Assembly (NCBI GenBank): GCA_023105745.1
Contig: JALGQZ010000011.1
Location: forward strand, 13,168,975 to 13,232,974
DNA from: Austropuccinia psidii
Lineage: Eukaryota > Basidiomycota > Pucciniomycetes > Pucciniales > Sphaerophragmiaceae
DNA length: 64,000 nucleotides
Reading direction: 5' to 3'
Below, one piece after another: positions 1 to 10,448 of this stretch. The position numbers were made by a program, and so were the translations under genes. The notes beneath the pieces were generated by a model, which was not told where the DNA came from, searched no databases, and was given only the letters and a program-made list of their open reading frames with translations. Every line of letters starts with the position of its first letter. The first letter of the stretch is position 1.

Positions 1-153
1 GTCTAAACCAGGGTTCAATGATGCCATAATTGGATTTTCTGTTTTCATAGTGTTTTCCACGACTGAAAAGAGAAAATTTTACTTTATAAGTCAGAAAATT
101 AGTGGCTATAAAAGAATGTCTTCTTTGCCCCACTTTTCTCTTCATGTTAGAAT
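1..153. other. Unassigned flank of the first solo LTR
   Basis: AT-rich sequence with no convincing coding or repeat signal that I recognise. It is the left host context of the solo LTR that follows. Confidence 0.3.
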
Positions 154-158
154 CTTTT
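154..158. repeat. Target-site duplication CTTTT (left)
   Basis: The 5 bp immediately before the solo LTR read CTTTT and are repeated exactly at 1579-1583, after the LTR. A 5-bp duplication fits Ty3/Gypsy integrase. Confidence 0.8.
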
Positions 159-1578
159 TGTCCACCTGTGAATCAAAACCAGAGCACAAGCATGATAGCC
201 AAAATACCATAAACCAATGGTATAGCCAAGATACCACCAAAACATGGAGCTGAGCCAAATTAGTGCAAAAGGTATCAAAAGAAAGGGGAAACTCATCCCT
301 TTCCAAATACACAAGTCCCATCATCATAGGACAAAGAATAACAAAGTTATTCCTGCTCAAAGTTGTTGCTGAGCATAAACCTTAATTTTCACCTCTCATC
401 TGAAATGCAGAGTAAGAGGCTTAACCCCATCAAATGGATGCGCAAAGTGAAGCTCTAAGTCAGGGATATCCAGGGGTACCTGCCAAACTGAGCTAGCACC
501 AGTATTAGAAAAGTTGTGGTCAAATTCAGGCCAAATAAGGGTGAACAAAACATTCACCTCTCATCTAACTTCTACAGTTTTAGTGTGAGATACCTAGAGT
601 GAGGTCTTTTTCGAAAAAGAAAAATAAGGGCTATCTCATGGTGTCATCCATTTCCTCATATCTCAACTAGTACAAAAGTTATGGGGAAAACAAGCCCAAT
701 ACAGCTCTTGCCTAAAACACACATATGTACAAAATATCTTGTACATGGGATACCTTTGCCATATTTAGTGATAACCATATCAAATAAGGTACCATTGTGT
801 AGAACGCATACAGGGCTACACACCAAACCAGTTTTGAGGTTGATATCTAAAGAACTGACAAAGGTATGGCTGTTTTAAGGTCAAAATACAACATTCTGGC
901 TAATACAGCCCTACCATGGGATAATATCCTATAGCCATGATTATGAGGTGTCAAACAGACAAAGAAGCATGTTTATACTTCAATAACTCATAGTTCAGTC
1001 AATACTGGAGTCCCATACAGTTTCTGTACAGCATTCTACGAGTCATACACATCAGAAGAAGGCTATGTGGTCCGCAGATGAAACTTTTCACTCTGTATTG
1101 GTGAAAACTGCCCAGATGTGGTTTAACCACATCTGAGCCTAATACAGGCTATACAGGCCTTTGAAAACCACAAGCCTGTCTCATAGAGTGAAAAAATCTT
1201 CACTTCCTCTACATGGAAAGGTCTAGAATCCTTTCCACCCCATTTCAGGATAAAAGGAGTGCTTTGATCATCCATCAAAGCCTTCCACATCCTGCTCTTA
1301 AATTCATACGTAGTCCAACTGTAAAAAACAGTTATACTCTTGGAAAATAACCAGGTATACTTATAATCTTTATTATTGTCATCTAACAGGTAAAGCTGCA
1401 CCCAGGGCTTTCAACAGCGCTCACCACCACTATTTTATAATAGTAAAGCCCTTAAAATATTATTATAAACCCTTATTCTCTATAAATATATTGATTTTAA
1501 GTCTTCTATCACGTGTCACATTCACAGTTAAAGCTGTAAATAACCTAATTACTACTTCTACATAGACTAAACCTGACA
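159..1578 (+). mobile_element. Solo LTR, element-A family
   Basis: About 1,420 bp, beginning TGTCCACCTGTGAATC and ending ACCTGACA. It is colinear with the 1,438-bp LTRs of element A (10449-11886, 18708-20145) but more diverged. CTTTT lies directly on both sides and there is no internal region, so this is a solo LTR left by LTR-LTR recombination. It carries the U3 palindrome at 1114-1134 seen in the other LTRs of this group. Small ORFs across it are not conserved proteins. Confidence 0.88.
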
Positions 1579-1583
1579 CTTTT
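1579..1583. repeat. Target-site duplication CTTTT (right)
   Basis: Exact copy of 154-158 directly after the terminal CA of the solo LTR. Confidence 0.8.
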
Positions 1584-2150
1584 CCTTTTCTCATTAGTTT
1601 AAACACTGTTAAACTAATCAATCAAAGATTCCAACCACCCTTTTTATATCATTTTAAGCCTTTTAAAAAGTTGAAAAAATCATTATAATCATTGTTTGTA
1701 ACTCTTAAAATAAATTTTACCCCTGAGCCACCCCATAAGTGAATTAAAGCATCTTTCATCACAGTAAATCTTTGGCACTTTGTTTCCAAATTCACTCTGG
1801 TCACTTTTGGTTGTGTTTCCTCTTTGAAAATATTTTTAAAGACTTTGTTCTTTGATTGAATTCTTGCAGTTCTTTGTTCAATTAATTCCAATTGAACTTT
1901 CTCTTGAAGAACATTCTTTTGTAGCCTTGAATATCTCTTGTAGAGTATTTTTGGTTACATTTTCTTGTTGGTAAAACAATAAATCTTTAAAATTTTATTT
2001 TTTTATACTTGTAAAGTTAAAAGCAATAAAACTGGCGTGTTTTCTCTTAAAAATATTATTTCATACTCTTTTTAATGATTTTTTACCTCATACAAGTTTT
2101 GAGGACAGGAAAAATATTTGATTTTAAATCAAAGCTTAATATCCACACCT
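1584..2150. other. Unassigned AT-rich stretch
   Basis: About 570 bp, continuing the sequence interrupted by the solo LTR. A minus-strand open frame of 80 codons (1649-1891) is Lys/Asn rich and I do not recognise it. No splice structure or repeat end is evident. Confidence 0.3.
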
Positions 2151-2585
2151 TACAAGCTCACACTAAATCTGTAGAAGAAACATGGGAGGTGAATATTTGA
2201 TTTGCCCTTATTTAGATTTAACTTGGACATAACTTCTGTAATTTTTATGCTAGCTCAGTTTGGCTAGTGCTATTGGATAGCCCTGACTGAGAGCTTTGAT
2301 TCAGAAACCCATTTCATTGGGTTAAGCCATCTTCTCTGGATCTTATATGAGAGGTGAAAATTAAGAATCATGATTGGAAACTGCTTTGAGCCTGAATAAC
2401 ATTGTTATTTTTTTTCCAAAAATTATGGGTCTTGTATTTTTGGAGAGAGGAAATTTTACTGTTTAATTTGATTCATTTTGAGTTGGTTTGGCTCAGATCC
2501 ATGTTTTGTGGTATTTTACTCTACCATTGCTTTATGGTTTTTTGGATGTAATGCTTGTGCTCTGGTTTTAGGTCACAGGTTGACA
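2151..2585 (-). repeat. Truncated reverse-oriented LTR fragment, element-A family
   Basis: The complement reads as the first ~430 bp of an A-type LTR: its start (TGTCAACCTGTGACCT at 2585 downward), then the block with AATACCATAAACC-like sequence, then the block before AGATTTAGTGTGAG. It breaks off near 2151, so only the 5' part of the LTR survives, inverted relative to the solo LTR at 159-1578. No TSD was found. Confidence 0.7.
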
Positions 2586-2795
2586 GAAAGAGGGCAAAGA
2601 AGATCAAATTCATTTTTAGGGGTGGTTGGTGCCTTTTCAGGTATGTCAAAGACCTCTTTTCAAGGTCTTGGTAAAGATGGTGGAGAGGGGGAGGAGAATT
2701 CTGTGGGAAAGCAAAGGTCTGAGGTCACTGAAGTTGCATTACTAGCCTCCAGAGATAAAGTCTTCAAAGAGATAAAAGATTTTGGAGAAGATTAA
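2586..2795 (+). pseudogene. Element E: probable Gag N-terminal remnant
   Basis: This open stretch encodes an Arg/Ser- then Glu/Gly-rich segment (RRSNSFLGVVGAFSG, GEGEEN, SEVTEVALL) like the low-complexity N-terminal Gag of rust Tf1/sushi-type chromoviruses as I remember them. It lies just upstream of, and on the same strand as, the RT of element E. The rest of Gag and most of PR are missing, implying a deletion near 2800. The reading frame continues upstream into the inverted LTR fragment, which is chance. Assignment is tentative. Confidence 0.4.
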
Positions 2796-2809
2796 TCTGT
2801 ATCTTCACT

Positions 2810-3600
2810 TCACCTCTTCTTTGGACTTGTGGACCTTCCTCCCTGCAGGAGCTGTTGGATGAGGAGGAAGATCCAGAATGAATTTAAACCATGATTAAGG
2901 TTGTGCCTCCATCCTATCACTGATATCTGGACTTTCTCATCACTGTTCCTGTAATCATGATATCCAATTGGAGGGGTTTCTACCTCCAGCTGATGTGATC
3001 TACTCATTATCAAATAACAAGTCAAATAAAATCAGAGGCTAGATTTCAAAAAATGTGGAGATGGGTTTCCTCCTGCCAAAATCCTCTTCAACAGCGGAAC
3101 CTGTCCTATTTGTCAAAACAAAATATCAAGCTTCTTCTTTTGTGTTGATTACAGAAAGCTCAATGGTGGTTCTAGGAAGGAAACAAATTCCTGTTCCTCC
3201 TATGAATCACATTATTACAGCTTTCAATGGTTCCTCTATCCTCCAATATTGATTTGTGTGGTGCATATAACCTGCTCAGAATGAAAGGAGGGTGATGAAA
3301 ACCTGACAGCATTTAGGAAAAATTGTGGCAGTTATGAGTACTTGGTTGTGCCATTTGGGCTCACCAATGCTCCTTCCTCTTTTCAAAAACTTTTTGATGA
3401 TATTTTCTCTAATTCTCTTGATTTTCATGTAGTGGTTTATATGAATGGAATTATGTTATTTTCCACTTATGATCCAGAACATGTTAATCATGTGTCCACT
3501 GTTCTTTACAGACTAAGGGATAATAAGCTTTTTCTAAGGCAGCCAAAAGGATTTCCAATGTTCCAAGTGTGGAGAATTTAGGCTAAATTGTTTCTTCTGA
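2810..3600 (+). pseudogene. Element E (chromovirus): reverse transcriptase remnant
   Basis: Translating across frameshifts gives successive RT blocks: a VVPPSYH-like stretch before RT (~2890), EMGFLLPKSSSTAEPVLFVK (3055-3114), a degraded YRKLN-type block, PVPPMNHIITAFNGSSI (3199-3240), then LVVPFGLTNAPSSFQKLFDDIF (3345-3410). The catalytic YxDD box has become VVYMNGI near 3430-3450, so the enzyme is dead. The style is Tf1/sushi Ty3/Gypsy, unlike elements A-C. The longest clean segment is 3342-3581. Several stops and frameshifts are present. Confidence 0.8.
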
Positions 3601-4488
3601 ATCCCTCAAGATGAACCAATCAAAGTTCCACCAATTTATCAATAGGCCACCTCCAAGTAACCTAAAAGCTTCTCCATAATTCCTTGGCTTTTCCAACGTC
3701 TACCACCATTCAATCAAGAATCACTCAAAGACAATCAGTTCTCTGACCCAATTCCTTATAAAAGATTCTGTTTTCCCCCTCAATGAGGAAGCTCTTAGGA
3801 ATTTTCATCAACTCAATGAGGAATTCACCACTTCTCCAATACTTTCTCATTTCAATGTGTCTATACCCACCATTATAGATACCAATGGATCCAATTATGC
3901 CAGGGGCTCTATACCTAGCCAGGTGCCTGACTCAAAGAAAATTCCATTGAATTTAACAGCTGAAATAATATTCCCACAGAGCACACCTGTGAGATTTATG
4001 ACAAAGAACTACTTGGAATAGTCTGGGATCTCAAGTGCTGCAGAGCTTTTTCTCTACTTTTGAAGTTATCACCAATAATTTTTCTCTTTGGTATTTATTA
4101 ATTCAAAATTACTCACTTGCCATCAAGCCCTCTGGGCTGAGTTCCTCTGTGAATTTCACTTCTCAATAACTTACTGACCTGGCCACCTTGCTATTCTTCC
4201 TCATGATTTGTTATGCAGGGACAATGTTTACACGGAGAGGGGGGAAGATTTCATCAGCAAGAACCCAACAAACTTTGAAAAACTCATTAAGCAAGATGAA
4301 TTCTAATGTGAAAAGTCTTTTCCTATCAAGGTTGATTATTTTTCAAATTTGATGTATTCAATTCAAAAGGAATTATGGCAAGATTCTAAATATGGTAGTA
4401 TTCTTCAGCATTTGGGTAACGGTAAATCTGTAAAATCTTTGTCTCTTTATTCCTCCTTCCAACTACTTCTCTTCAAAGATTGGGTGGT
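3601..4488 (+). pseudogene. Element E: RT connection and RNase H remnant
   Basis: Fragments in three frames resemble the RT/RNase H linker (NVYHHFIKNHS, PLNEEALRNFHQLNEEFTTSPILSHFN) and RNase H (TIIDTNGSNYA, then a YDKELLGIVWDLK block near 4000-4030). It ends in FKDWVV at 4470-4488, where the inserted LTR begins. The sequence resumes in register after that LTR, so this is one gene split by the insertion. Multiple stops make it non-coding today. Confidence 0.75.
4484..4488. repeat. Target-site duplication GTGGT (left)
   Basis: GTGGT before the inserted LTR is repeated at 6510-6514. Removing the LTR and one copy rejoins element E between RNase H and integrase (W-V / V-P). Confidence 0.85.
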
Positions 4489-6509
4489 TGTAAGGTTTGA
4501 CTATGAAACAATAAGTAAAAATTACTAATTTTTTACTTATTGTACTCTGAATGTCCTTATAATTGAAATAAATAAGATTAAAATAATAATAATAATAAAG
4601 AAATATTATTATGGCGTAAAAATATTATATTATTAAATAAATATAATAATATAATTAAAATTATATGAAATTATAATATTATAAATAATATATTAATATA
4701 AAATAATTAATATATTATAAAGCTCTTTATTATTGTTACCAACAAATAATAAAGGCGTAAAAAACTGTTTTATATAAATAAAAAACAATTAATAACAATA
4801 ATATTACTAATATTAAAGTTATATATTAAAATAAATACTATTTATATTAAATAAGAATTATTAAGAGTAATAATAAGAGAGAAATTATTATAATAAGATG
4901 AAATAACCTACTTTTAACACTTGAAATAATAATTTTGAGATATTTTACGCCAAAAGAATATAATACAACTTTTTCAAATTGTATTTACAATAAAAAATAA
5001 AGAAAATTACTAAAATTCTTGATTTTACGTGGAAATGAGTTTATAGAGAGATTTATGACAAAAACAATTAAAGAATGGATTTAATCACGTAAAAATAGTG
5101 ATTAATATTAAGATGGTCTTTGGTCTTTAATAATATAAGAGTTTTATATATAAAGAATAAAGAAATTACCTTTTATTTAATTGATTTAATGTTTTTGATG
5201 CGTCTGAGGGGTAAATAGAGTAAAAAGAGCTCTATTTATAGTAAATACCTCCCTCCTAGAGTCCAACAGGCTTCTAGTAGACGTGTACTGATCATATCCA
5301 CTGGAATTGATCAATATTTTAAGGTTTGAGGGTGATTACATCATGATCAAACTATATTACATCATTATTACACCATTATTTAGAGTTATCACTATAACTC
5401 TAAGTTTTATGACATCAGAGGCTTGGCAGAACCCCAAATTTGGTGGATTTTATTAGTTTTAATCATAAACTAATAGTATTCACCAATTTTATCACTCTTA
5501 AGACTGTTAAAATTAAATTAAGGTTACAGTATGTGATCATAACTGCTCAAATTAAGCTCAAACTTTGATCCTCAATAACTTTTAAGATTTACACGCTACA
5601 GCAATTCAGAGAGTGAATTCTGATAGTCTGGCATAACCTTATTATGCTGCCAAGAGATTTTCATTACATAATCAAAACTCTAATTTTGATGATTTTTCTT
5701 GTAACTCATCTTTTCTGTCGAAATTCAATATTTTAAACTTCAAACCTTGATTTCAGGGGGTTATACCCTGAATTTAATAATAAAAATTACATCATTCTTC
5801 ACGAATGAACTAGGAAAATTCAACTGTGTACTTTTTTTCAAGTTTGGAACACTTTCACAACAAAGTGGTCAACAACTCTGTTGATTTTTATCAATAATTC
5901 ATCATAGGTTTTAACCTTGTTTATAATTTGAAAAATAAAGTTCATATCTGTGTTCTTACAGTAATTACGTGGTAACTTTATTTTTGGTTCATCATTCTAT
6001 CATGTATAGTTTAGAAGATATTAGCTATGATCCTTGAATATATGCGTTGACCAAAAAAGTGCATATATTCAGGATAATTCCTTAAGTATTAACATTGGAA
6101 ATCAGCTTATTAATTGTTTTATGTGTGGAGTTTCATGGGGAATCCACTGGTACAATTCATTTCACATGTTGTTTCATTAGTTTTTGAGATAAATAACGTT
6201 TTATGGTTTTTATAAGGTAATATACCTTATAATTCCTTAAATATTGACTTTACAGATATGCTATAAAAATGGTATATGTGTATTTTTCCATGGGGAATCC
6301 AATGGTATAATTTATTTTACATGTTGATTCATTGGTTTTTAAGTTAAACCAATTTTTGTACCAATTTATGGTATTTTTTGTATATTTAATTAATTATTTT
6401 TAATGTATAATTATTTTAAGTAATTTTAATATAATTATATTAAAAGTCTAATTATTCTGAGTCTTTTTGTGACCTTATTAGGTATGTGGTCATATCTCAA
6501 AGGCTCACA
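4489..6509 (-). mobile_element. Solo LTR, element-F family (minus orientation)
   Basis: About 2,021 bp, very AT-rich, running TGTAAGGTTTGACTATGAAA to AAGGCTCACA. It matches the LTR of element F (53244-54974) in order and sequence at both ends. Because that LTR serves a minus-strand element, the functional orientation here is minus (TGTGAGCCTTTGAG to CCTTACA). Exact GTGGT TSDs flank it and there is no internal region, so it is a solo LTR. It splits the pol gene of element E. Confidence 0.87.
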
Positions 6510-6514
6510 GTGGT
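6510..6514. repeat. Target-site duplication GTGGT (right)
   Basis: Exact copy of 4484-4488 directly after the LTR. Confidence 0.85.
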
Positions 6515-7320
6515 GGTCCCAGATTACCTCACTATTAAAGTAAATATACTTCAAAATTGCATGAATCTCCTCTAGCTGGCCATCCTGGTCAAGAGAAGAC
6601 TCTCAATCTTCTCAAGCAAGATTTCCACTGGTGCAGCATGACTAAATTCATTAAGGAGTATGTCTCATCCTGTCAACAGTGTTCAAGAAACAAGAATATA
6701 CATCAAAGGAAGCTTGGACTTCTCAAATCCCTCCTAATTCCAAACGGTCCTTATATTTCTATTTCAATTTATTTCATCACTCAACTTCCACTTTCCAATT
6801 CCTTTCAATCAATTCTGGTCATAGTTGACACGGTCTCATACGTGGAATTATTTATTCCAAAAATCTTTTCAATTACTTCACTGGATTTGGCCGATTTATT
6901 CATCAAGAATACTTTCTCAAAGCATGGCCTTCCATCAAGCATTGTCACTGATAGATGTTCACTTTTTGTTTCTTATTTCTGGGACAATCTTTTTCAGAAC
7001 CTCAATATTATGAGGGATCTTTAAACTGATTACCATCCTGAAACTTATGGAAAGACAGAGAGGGTAATTTAGATCCTAGAGAAGTACCTTTGGATGTATT
7101 TAAGCTATCATCAAGATTATTGGAACAGCTGGAGTTCTCTGCCTGAATCTTCCTACAATAGCTCTGACCACTCTTCAACAAAGCAGTCACCATTCTTCAC
7201 TGTTAATGGAAGAGATCCACAATTTACTCAGTTCAAATTACTCAATATAATCCCTCCGGCATGTTATATCCAAAATTCCAATCAGTCAAGAGAGACATTG
7301 AAATTTTGATAAGCATGTTT
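6515..7320 (+). pseudogene. Element E: integrase remnant
   Basis: The integrase resumes directly after the LTR. The zinc-binding part reads LAGHPGQEKTLNLLKQDFHW with a CQQCSRNK knuckle (6557-6720). The core follows: FITQLPLSNSFQSILVIVD with the first catalytic Asp lost (ISIYFITQ), then GLPSSIVTDR with the second Asp kept. The longest clean frame is 6557-7024, ending at a stop in the DYHPE-like block. Beyond it, ETYGKTERV (~7040-7070, the Glu region) and NSSDHSSTKQSPFFTVNGRDP (~7150-7220) continue in shifted frames. This is clearly Ty3/Gypsy integrase, inactivated. Confidence 0.85.
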
Positions 7321-7560
7321 CAGAGGTATGCAGAAAAAGGTAGAGCGATTTCATCTTTTTTCAGTCCTGGTGAGATGTTATGGCTATCCTCCAAGAACAT
7401 CAAATCCACCAAGAACACCAAAAAATGGCTATAAAGATGGCTTAATTGTTTTCCAATCTTGAAGAATGTCAGCAATGATTCCTGCCAGCTCATGCTTCAC
7501 TTTCAATGGCAATCAATCAATCCATTATTTTATATTCCCCTTCTTGAAACAGTAAATATA
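7321..7560 (+). pseudogene. Element E: integrase C-terminal remnant
   Basis: Degraded coding sequence between the integrase core and the chromodomain. Pieces such as MLWLSSKNIKSTKNTKKWL are what remains of the DxVWLxxxNI(K)TxRPxxKL block usual before the chromodomain in Tf1/sushi elements. No intact frame survives. Confidence 0.55.
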
Positions 7561-7797
7561 TCAATACCTTCCTTCCTCCAATAATCATTGAAGAAGAAGA
7601 GGAATGGAAAGTATCTCAAATTCTGGATTCCAAATTCAAGGGAGGAAAATCATGATATCTGGTTGAAGGGAAAGGATATATTCAAAACTCAGAAAGATCC
7701 ACCAGGAAGCCAGCTGAAAGCCTCAAGAATTTCCCTGAACTTGTCAAGGACTTCCATTGTTTATATCCTGACAAGTCAGGACAAGTTTCTTCATTAA
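7561..7797 (+). pseudogene. Element E: chromodomain remnant
   Basis: With frame adjustment this reads IIEEEEEWKVSQILDSK, then LVEGKGY and PAESLKNFPELVKDFHCLYP, the order of a C-terminal chromodomain (E-[WY]-V-x-x-I-L-D, Y-L-V-E-W-K-G-[FY], W-E-P). The Trp of the WKG motif is now Gly. Chromodomains at the Pol C terminus define chromoviruses and are thought to guide integration to marked chromatin. A TAA follows at the end. Confidence 0.75.
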
Positions 7798-8152
7798 ATT
7801 GATTTCTTTATGGTTCTTGCTGGGGAGTTGAGTTTGATAAAGTAAGTTCCCACTCTTGGTAGGCACATTTTGAGGTATTCTACCTTTTTTAAAGAATAAT
7901 CTTGGCCACTATATGGGCATTTTCCAGTTTCTGGACACAGGAGCTTTGGCAAAACTTTAAATATTCAATCTCAAATATTATGGCTGTTTTCTTTTGAGAA
8001 AATGAACCATTCTCTCAAATTTAAATTCTAAAGTTTTCTCCTTCAAGTGAATCATTAGTCTGTTTTATTTTATTTTTATAGCACTGGCAGGATTCATAAC
8101 TACTAAACATATGTTCCTCTCCTGGTGTTTACTTCCCTGAGGGGGATGCAAT
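7798..8152 (+). other. Element E: 3' non-coding region with a purine tract
   Basis: Non-coding sequence after the chromodomain. A purine-rich run (GAGGGGGATG, ~8139-8148) just before TGTCA is a plausible polypurine tract. No other feature seen. Confidence 0.4.
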
Positions 8153-8584
8153 CTGTCAAAAAATCACCTTGGTCATTCTGTGAGCACCTGGCATAATTTT
8201 GATTTTCAGGTACTTGGCAAAAATGAGTTCAAGAATCATTGCTGTGATGAAGATTGGAAACCTCCGCAACAACCATTTTCTTTGCTTTTTTAAATTTCTT
8301 CTATATTCTCTTAATCATCATCCTTCAAAATTTCTTTGCTTTCATACCAATAATTAAAAATTTCATTTCAAACACAAAATCCTTCAAGTTCAAATCAAAA
8401 ATTTCCAAGAGAAGGCCAAGGAATCCTCACATCATATGCCAAAGCATTTATTAGTTTCAGGTTTATTATCAAACTTGAAACCTCTGGAATCCTATTACAA
8501 AAGTCAATTTCAATAAGCCTCAACAAACCATACCTCTTTTTGGTAATCAGGAGCTCACCATTCAAGGTGGTGGGAACTGTCACA
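8153..8584 (+). repeat. Possible 3' LTR of element E
   Basis: Begins TGTCAAAAAATCACC directly after the purine tract and ends near AACTGTCACA, about 430 bp, a usual LTR length for Tf1/sushi elements. No second copy exists in the window to prove the ends, and the 5' side of element E is lost. Confidence 0.35.
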
Positions 8585-9526
8585 ATTACAAGAAATACCC
8601 CCCAATGAATGGGTTATTGCAGTTCCCTGCCTTAACCATCTTATTCCCAATTTACCTTTTGGAGTGGTCAGTGTTCGCTGGGCCACACTCACCCCCACTG
8701 GCCAATACTTGCCTCAACCATCATCTATGAAACCACAGGCCATCCAACTGAAATTGGGGCCAGAGGACATGTTAAGTATTCCAGGAGCCTATGCACCCTT
8801 CTACTTCCATCAGACCCTATGGCCTACTCCTTTCTATTAGGTATTCTTGGTCTATTTAGGCCCCCTACAGCCTCCATGACCTGTGTACTATAGGCTGAAG
8901 TTCAAGTACCCCTCTAGGGTCCTTTTGTCCTCAACGCTTAAGGGAAAAATGGCTAATCTAACAATGTTCCCCTCAAAACTCAAAAAATTGCCTCTGGAAT
9001 TAACCAGAGGACACCAGCCATTCTTAAAAGGTTCCTCCCCTCAAGACAAGGGAAAGACTTCCCCAATCTTGGACCCAGGGCTAGAGGAACCTTGGATGGG
9101 GAATATATGGTATTCTATACAATTATGCACCATTTTCCCTCATAAATTCAATGGTGACTATCTAAATACTCCATTATTCTGTCTGAATTCAAGTTACCAA
9201 TCCACAAACACATTTTGGAAGGAAGGGTTCCAGAAACTCAATCTTTTAATTCATGGGAGGAATTCAGAAGACCGTTTGAGGACACCAATTATCTGGCCCT
9301 TCAGGTAATGATCTTTTCCATTCCAACAGTATTCCTCCAAGGGAATACTGGCCAAGGATTCTCCATGGGTAATTTAAAGAGGCTGTTATTCTCAAAATCA
9401 GTTTCAAAGGCATCAGGAGCTCAAAACCCATAGGAAAATTCAAATAATTCATACAGGAGGTATCTAAGAAACCTTTATGGCATTGAGCTTTTGGTAAATC
9501 ATTCATAAACTGTGGTAATTTGATAC
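8585..9526. other. Unassigned, comparatively GC-rich repeat-like sequence
   Basis: About 940 bp, less AT-rich than its surroundings. An open frame at 8883-9308 (141 codons, plus) and one at 9264-9554 (96 codons, minus) are not recognisable as protein. Pro/His/Trp-rich translation around 8640-8880 suggests non-coding repeat DNA, perhaps LTR sequence. The last 5 bp (GATAC) may be a decayed TSD for the LTR that follows. Confidence 0.3.
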
Positions 9527-10448
9527 AGTAAGGTTTTTCTATGATACTCTTCATAATAGTAACAAAATCAAGAATATTATGACCATCCTTAGTAGAAAAA
9601 ATATAATATAAAAAAATATTTTAACCACAAATTAAATATTATTATTGAAATAATTAAATTAAAAGAAGATTCAATTATTATTATATAATATAATAATAAA
9701 AAAAATATTAATAATTATGATAAACTATAATTATTCTATTATTGTTATAGTCACTGACAGTTATAACAATAAAAAGTGTAAAGATCTTAATGAGACAACT
9801 TTATGTGGAAAATATAAATATTTACAAACTTATAAGTCATATGAATATTATTTCTAAAAAGAAATTATAACACATACTGTGCAGATATAATTCTTATAAA
9901 AAAATTCTATGAAAGAAACTGATTATAGATAAAGAAAATATAGAATCTTTAGAGAAAACTTACTTATAAGACTTATTTAATACAACAAGTCAAACAACAA
10001 CAGTTATTATATTAAATAATGATTATGAGTTAAAAACACGTCTAAAATCAATATTTGGAAAGAAAAACAACTTTTTATGATAAAATTTATGATTAAAGAG
10101 TTGTTAACAGGACTTTGTGGATTTAAAGAGATATTTTTAGATAATAATTTCATAAAATATAATATATTGTTGGTGATTAAAACAATAATCCAGTTTCTAT
10201 GATATTAATTCTTTCATTTAAGATTTATAAAGAATAAAATACTTAACAAATACTTTAATAATAATATTTTATATATAATAAAACTTTCCCTGTTTAAATG
10301 TCTAATATAATTGGATTGCATTGAATTGATTGACAAAACAGTGATGAATAGACTCTCTTTATGTCTGCAGAACAGCTCTCATGATTCATAATGGATTCAG
10401 AGGGCATGTTCAGGTCAAAACTTAAGAACAATGCTTAAGAAGAAGGTT
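9527..10448 (-). repeat. Element-C-family LTR, first part (interrupted by element A)
   Basis: Starts AGTAAGGTTTTTCTATGA and matches the C-family LTRs at 26516 and 45356 along its length. It breaks at 10448, where element A is inserted, and resumes at 20146. Joined, it is about 2,184 bp, like the 2,169 and 2,151 bp of the C LTRs. No internal domain adjoins it and the flanks GATAC / GAGAC match at 4 of 5 bases, so it is probably an old solo LTR. Functional orientation is minus. Confidence 0.8.
10444..10448. repeat. Target-site duplication AGGTT (left of element A)
   Basis: AGGTT before the 5' LTR is exactly repeated at 20146-20150. Confidence 0.92.

Noticed and set aside
2478..2585. The first part of the 105-codon plus-strand frame at 2478-2795
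   Set aside because: This part runs through an inverted LTR fragment, so only the portion after 2586 can be real Gag sequence.
4560..5000. AT-rich tracts as a possible replication origin or centromere
   Set aside because: They lie within LTRs of a repeated family (4489-6509 and 53244-54974) and show no independent signal.
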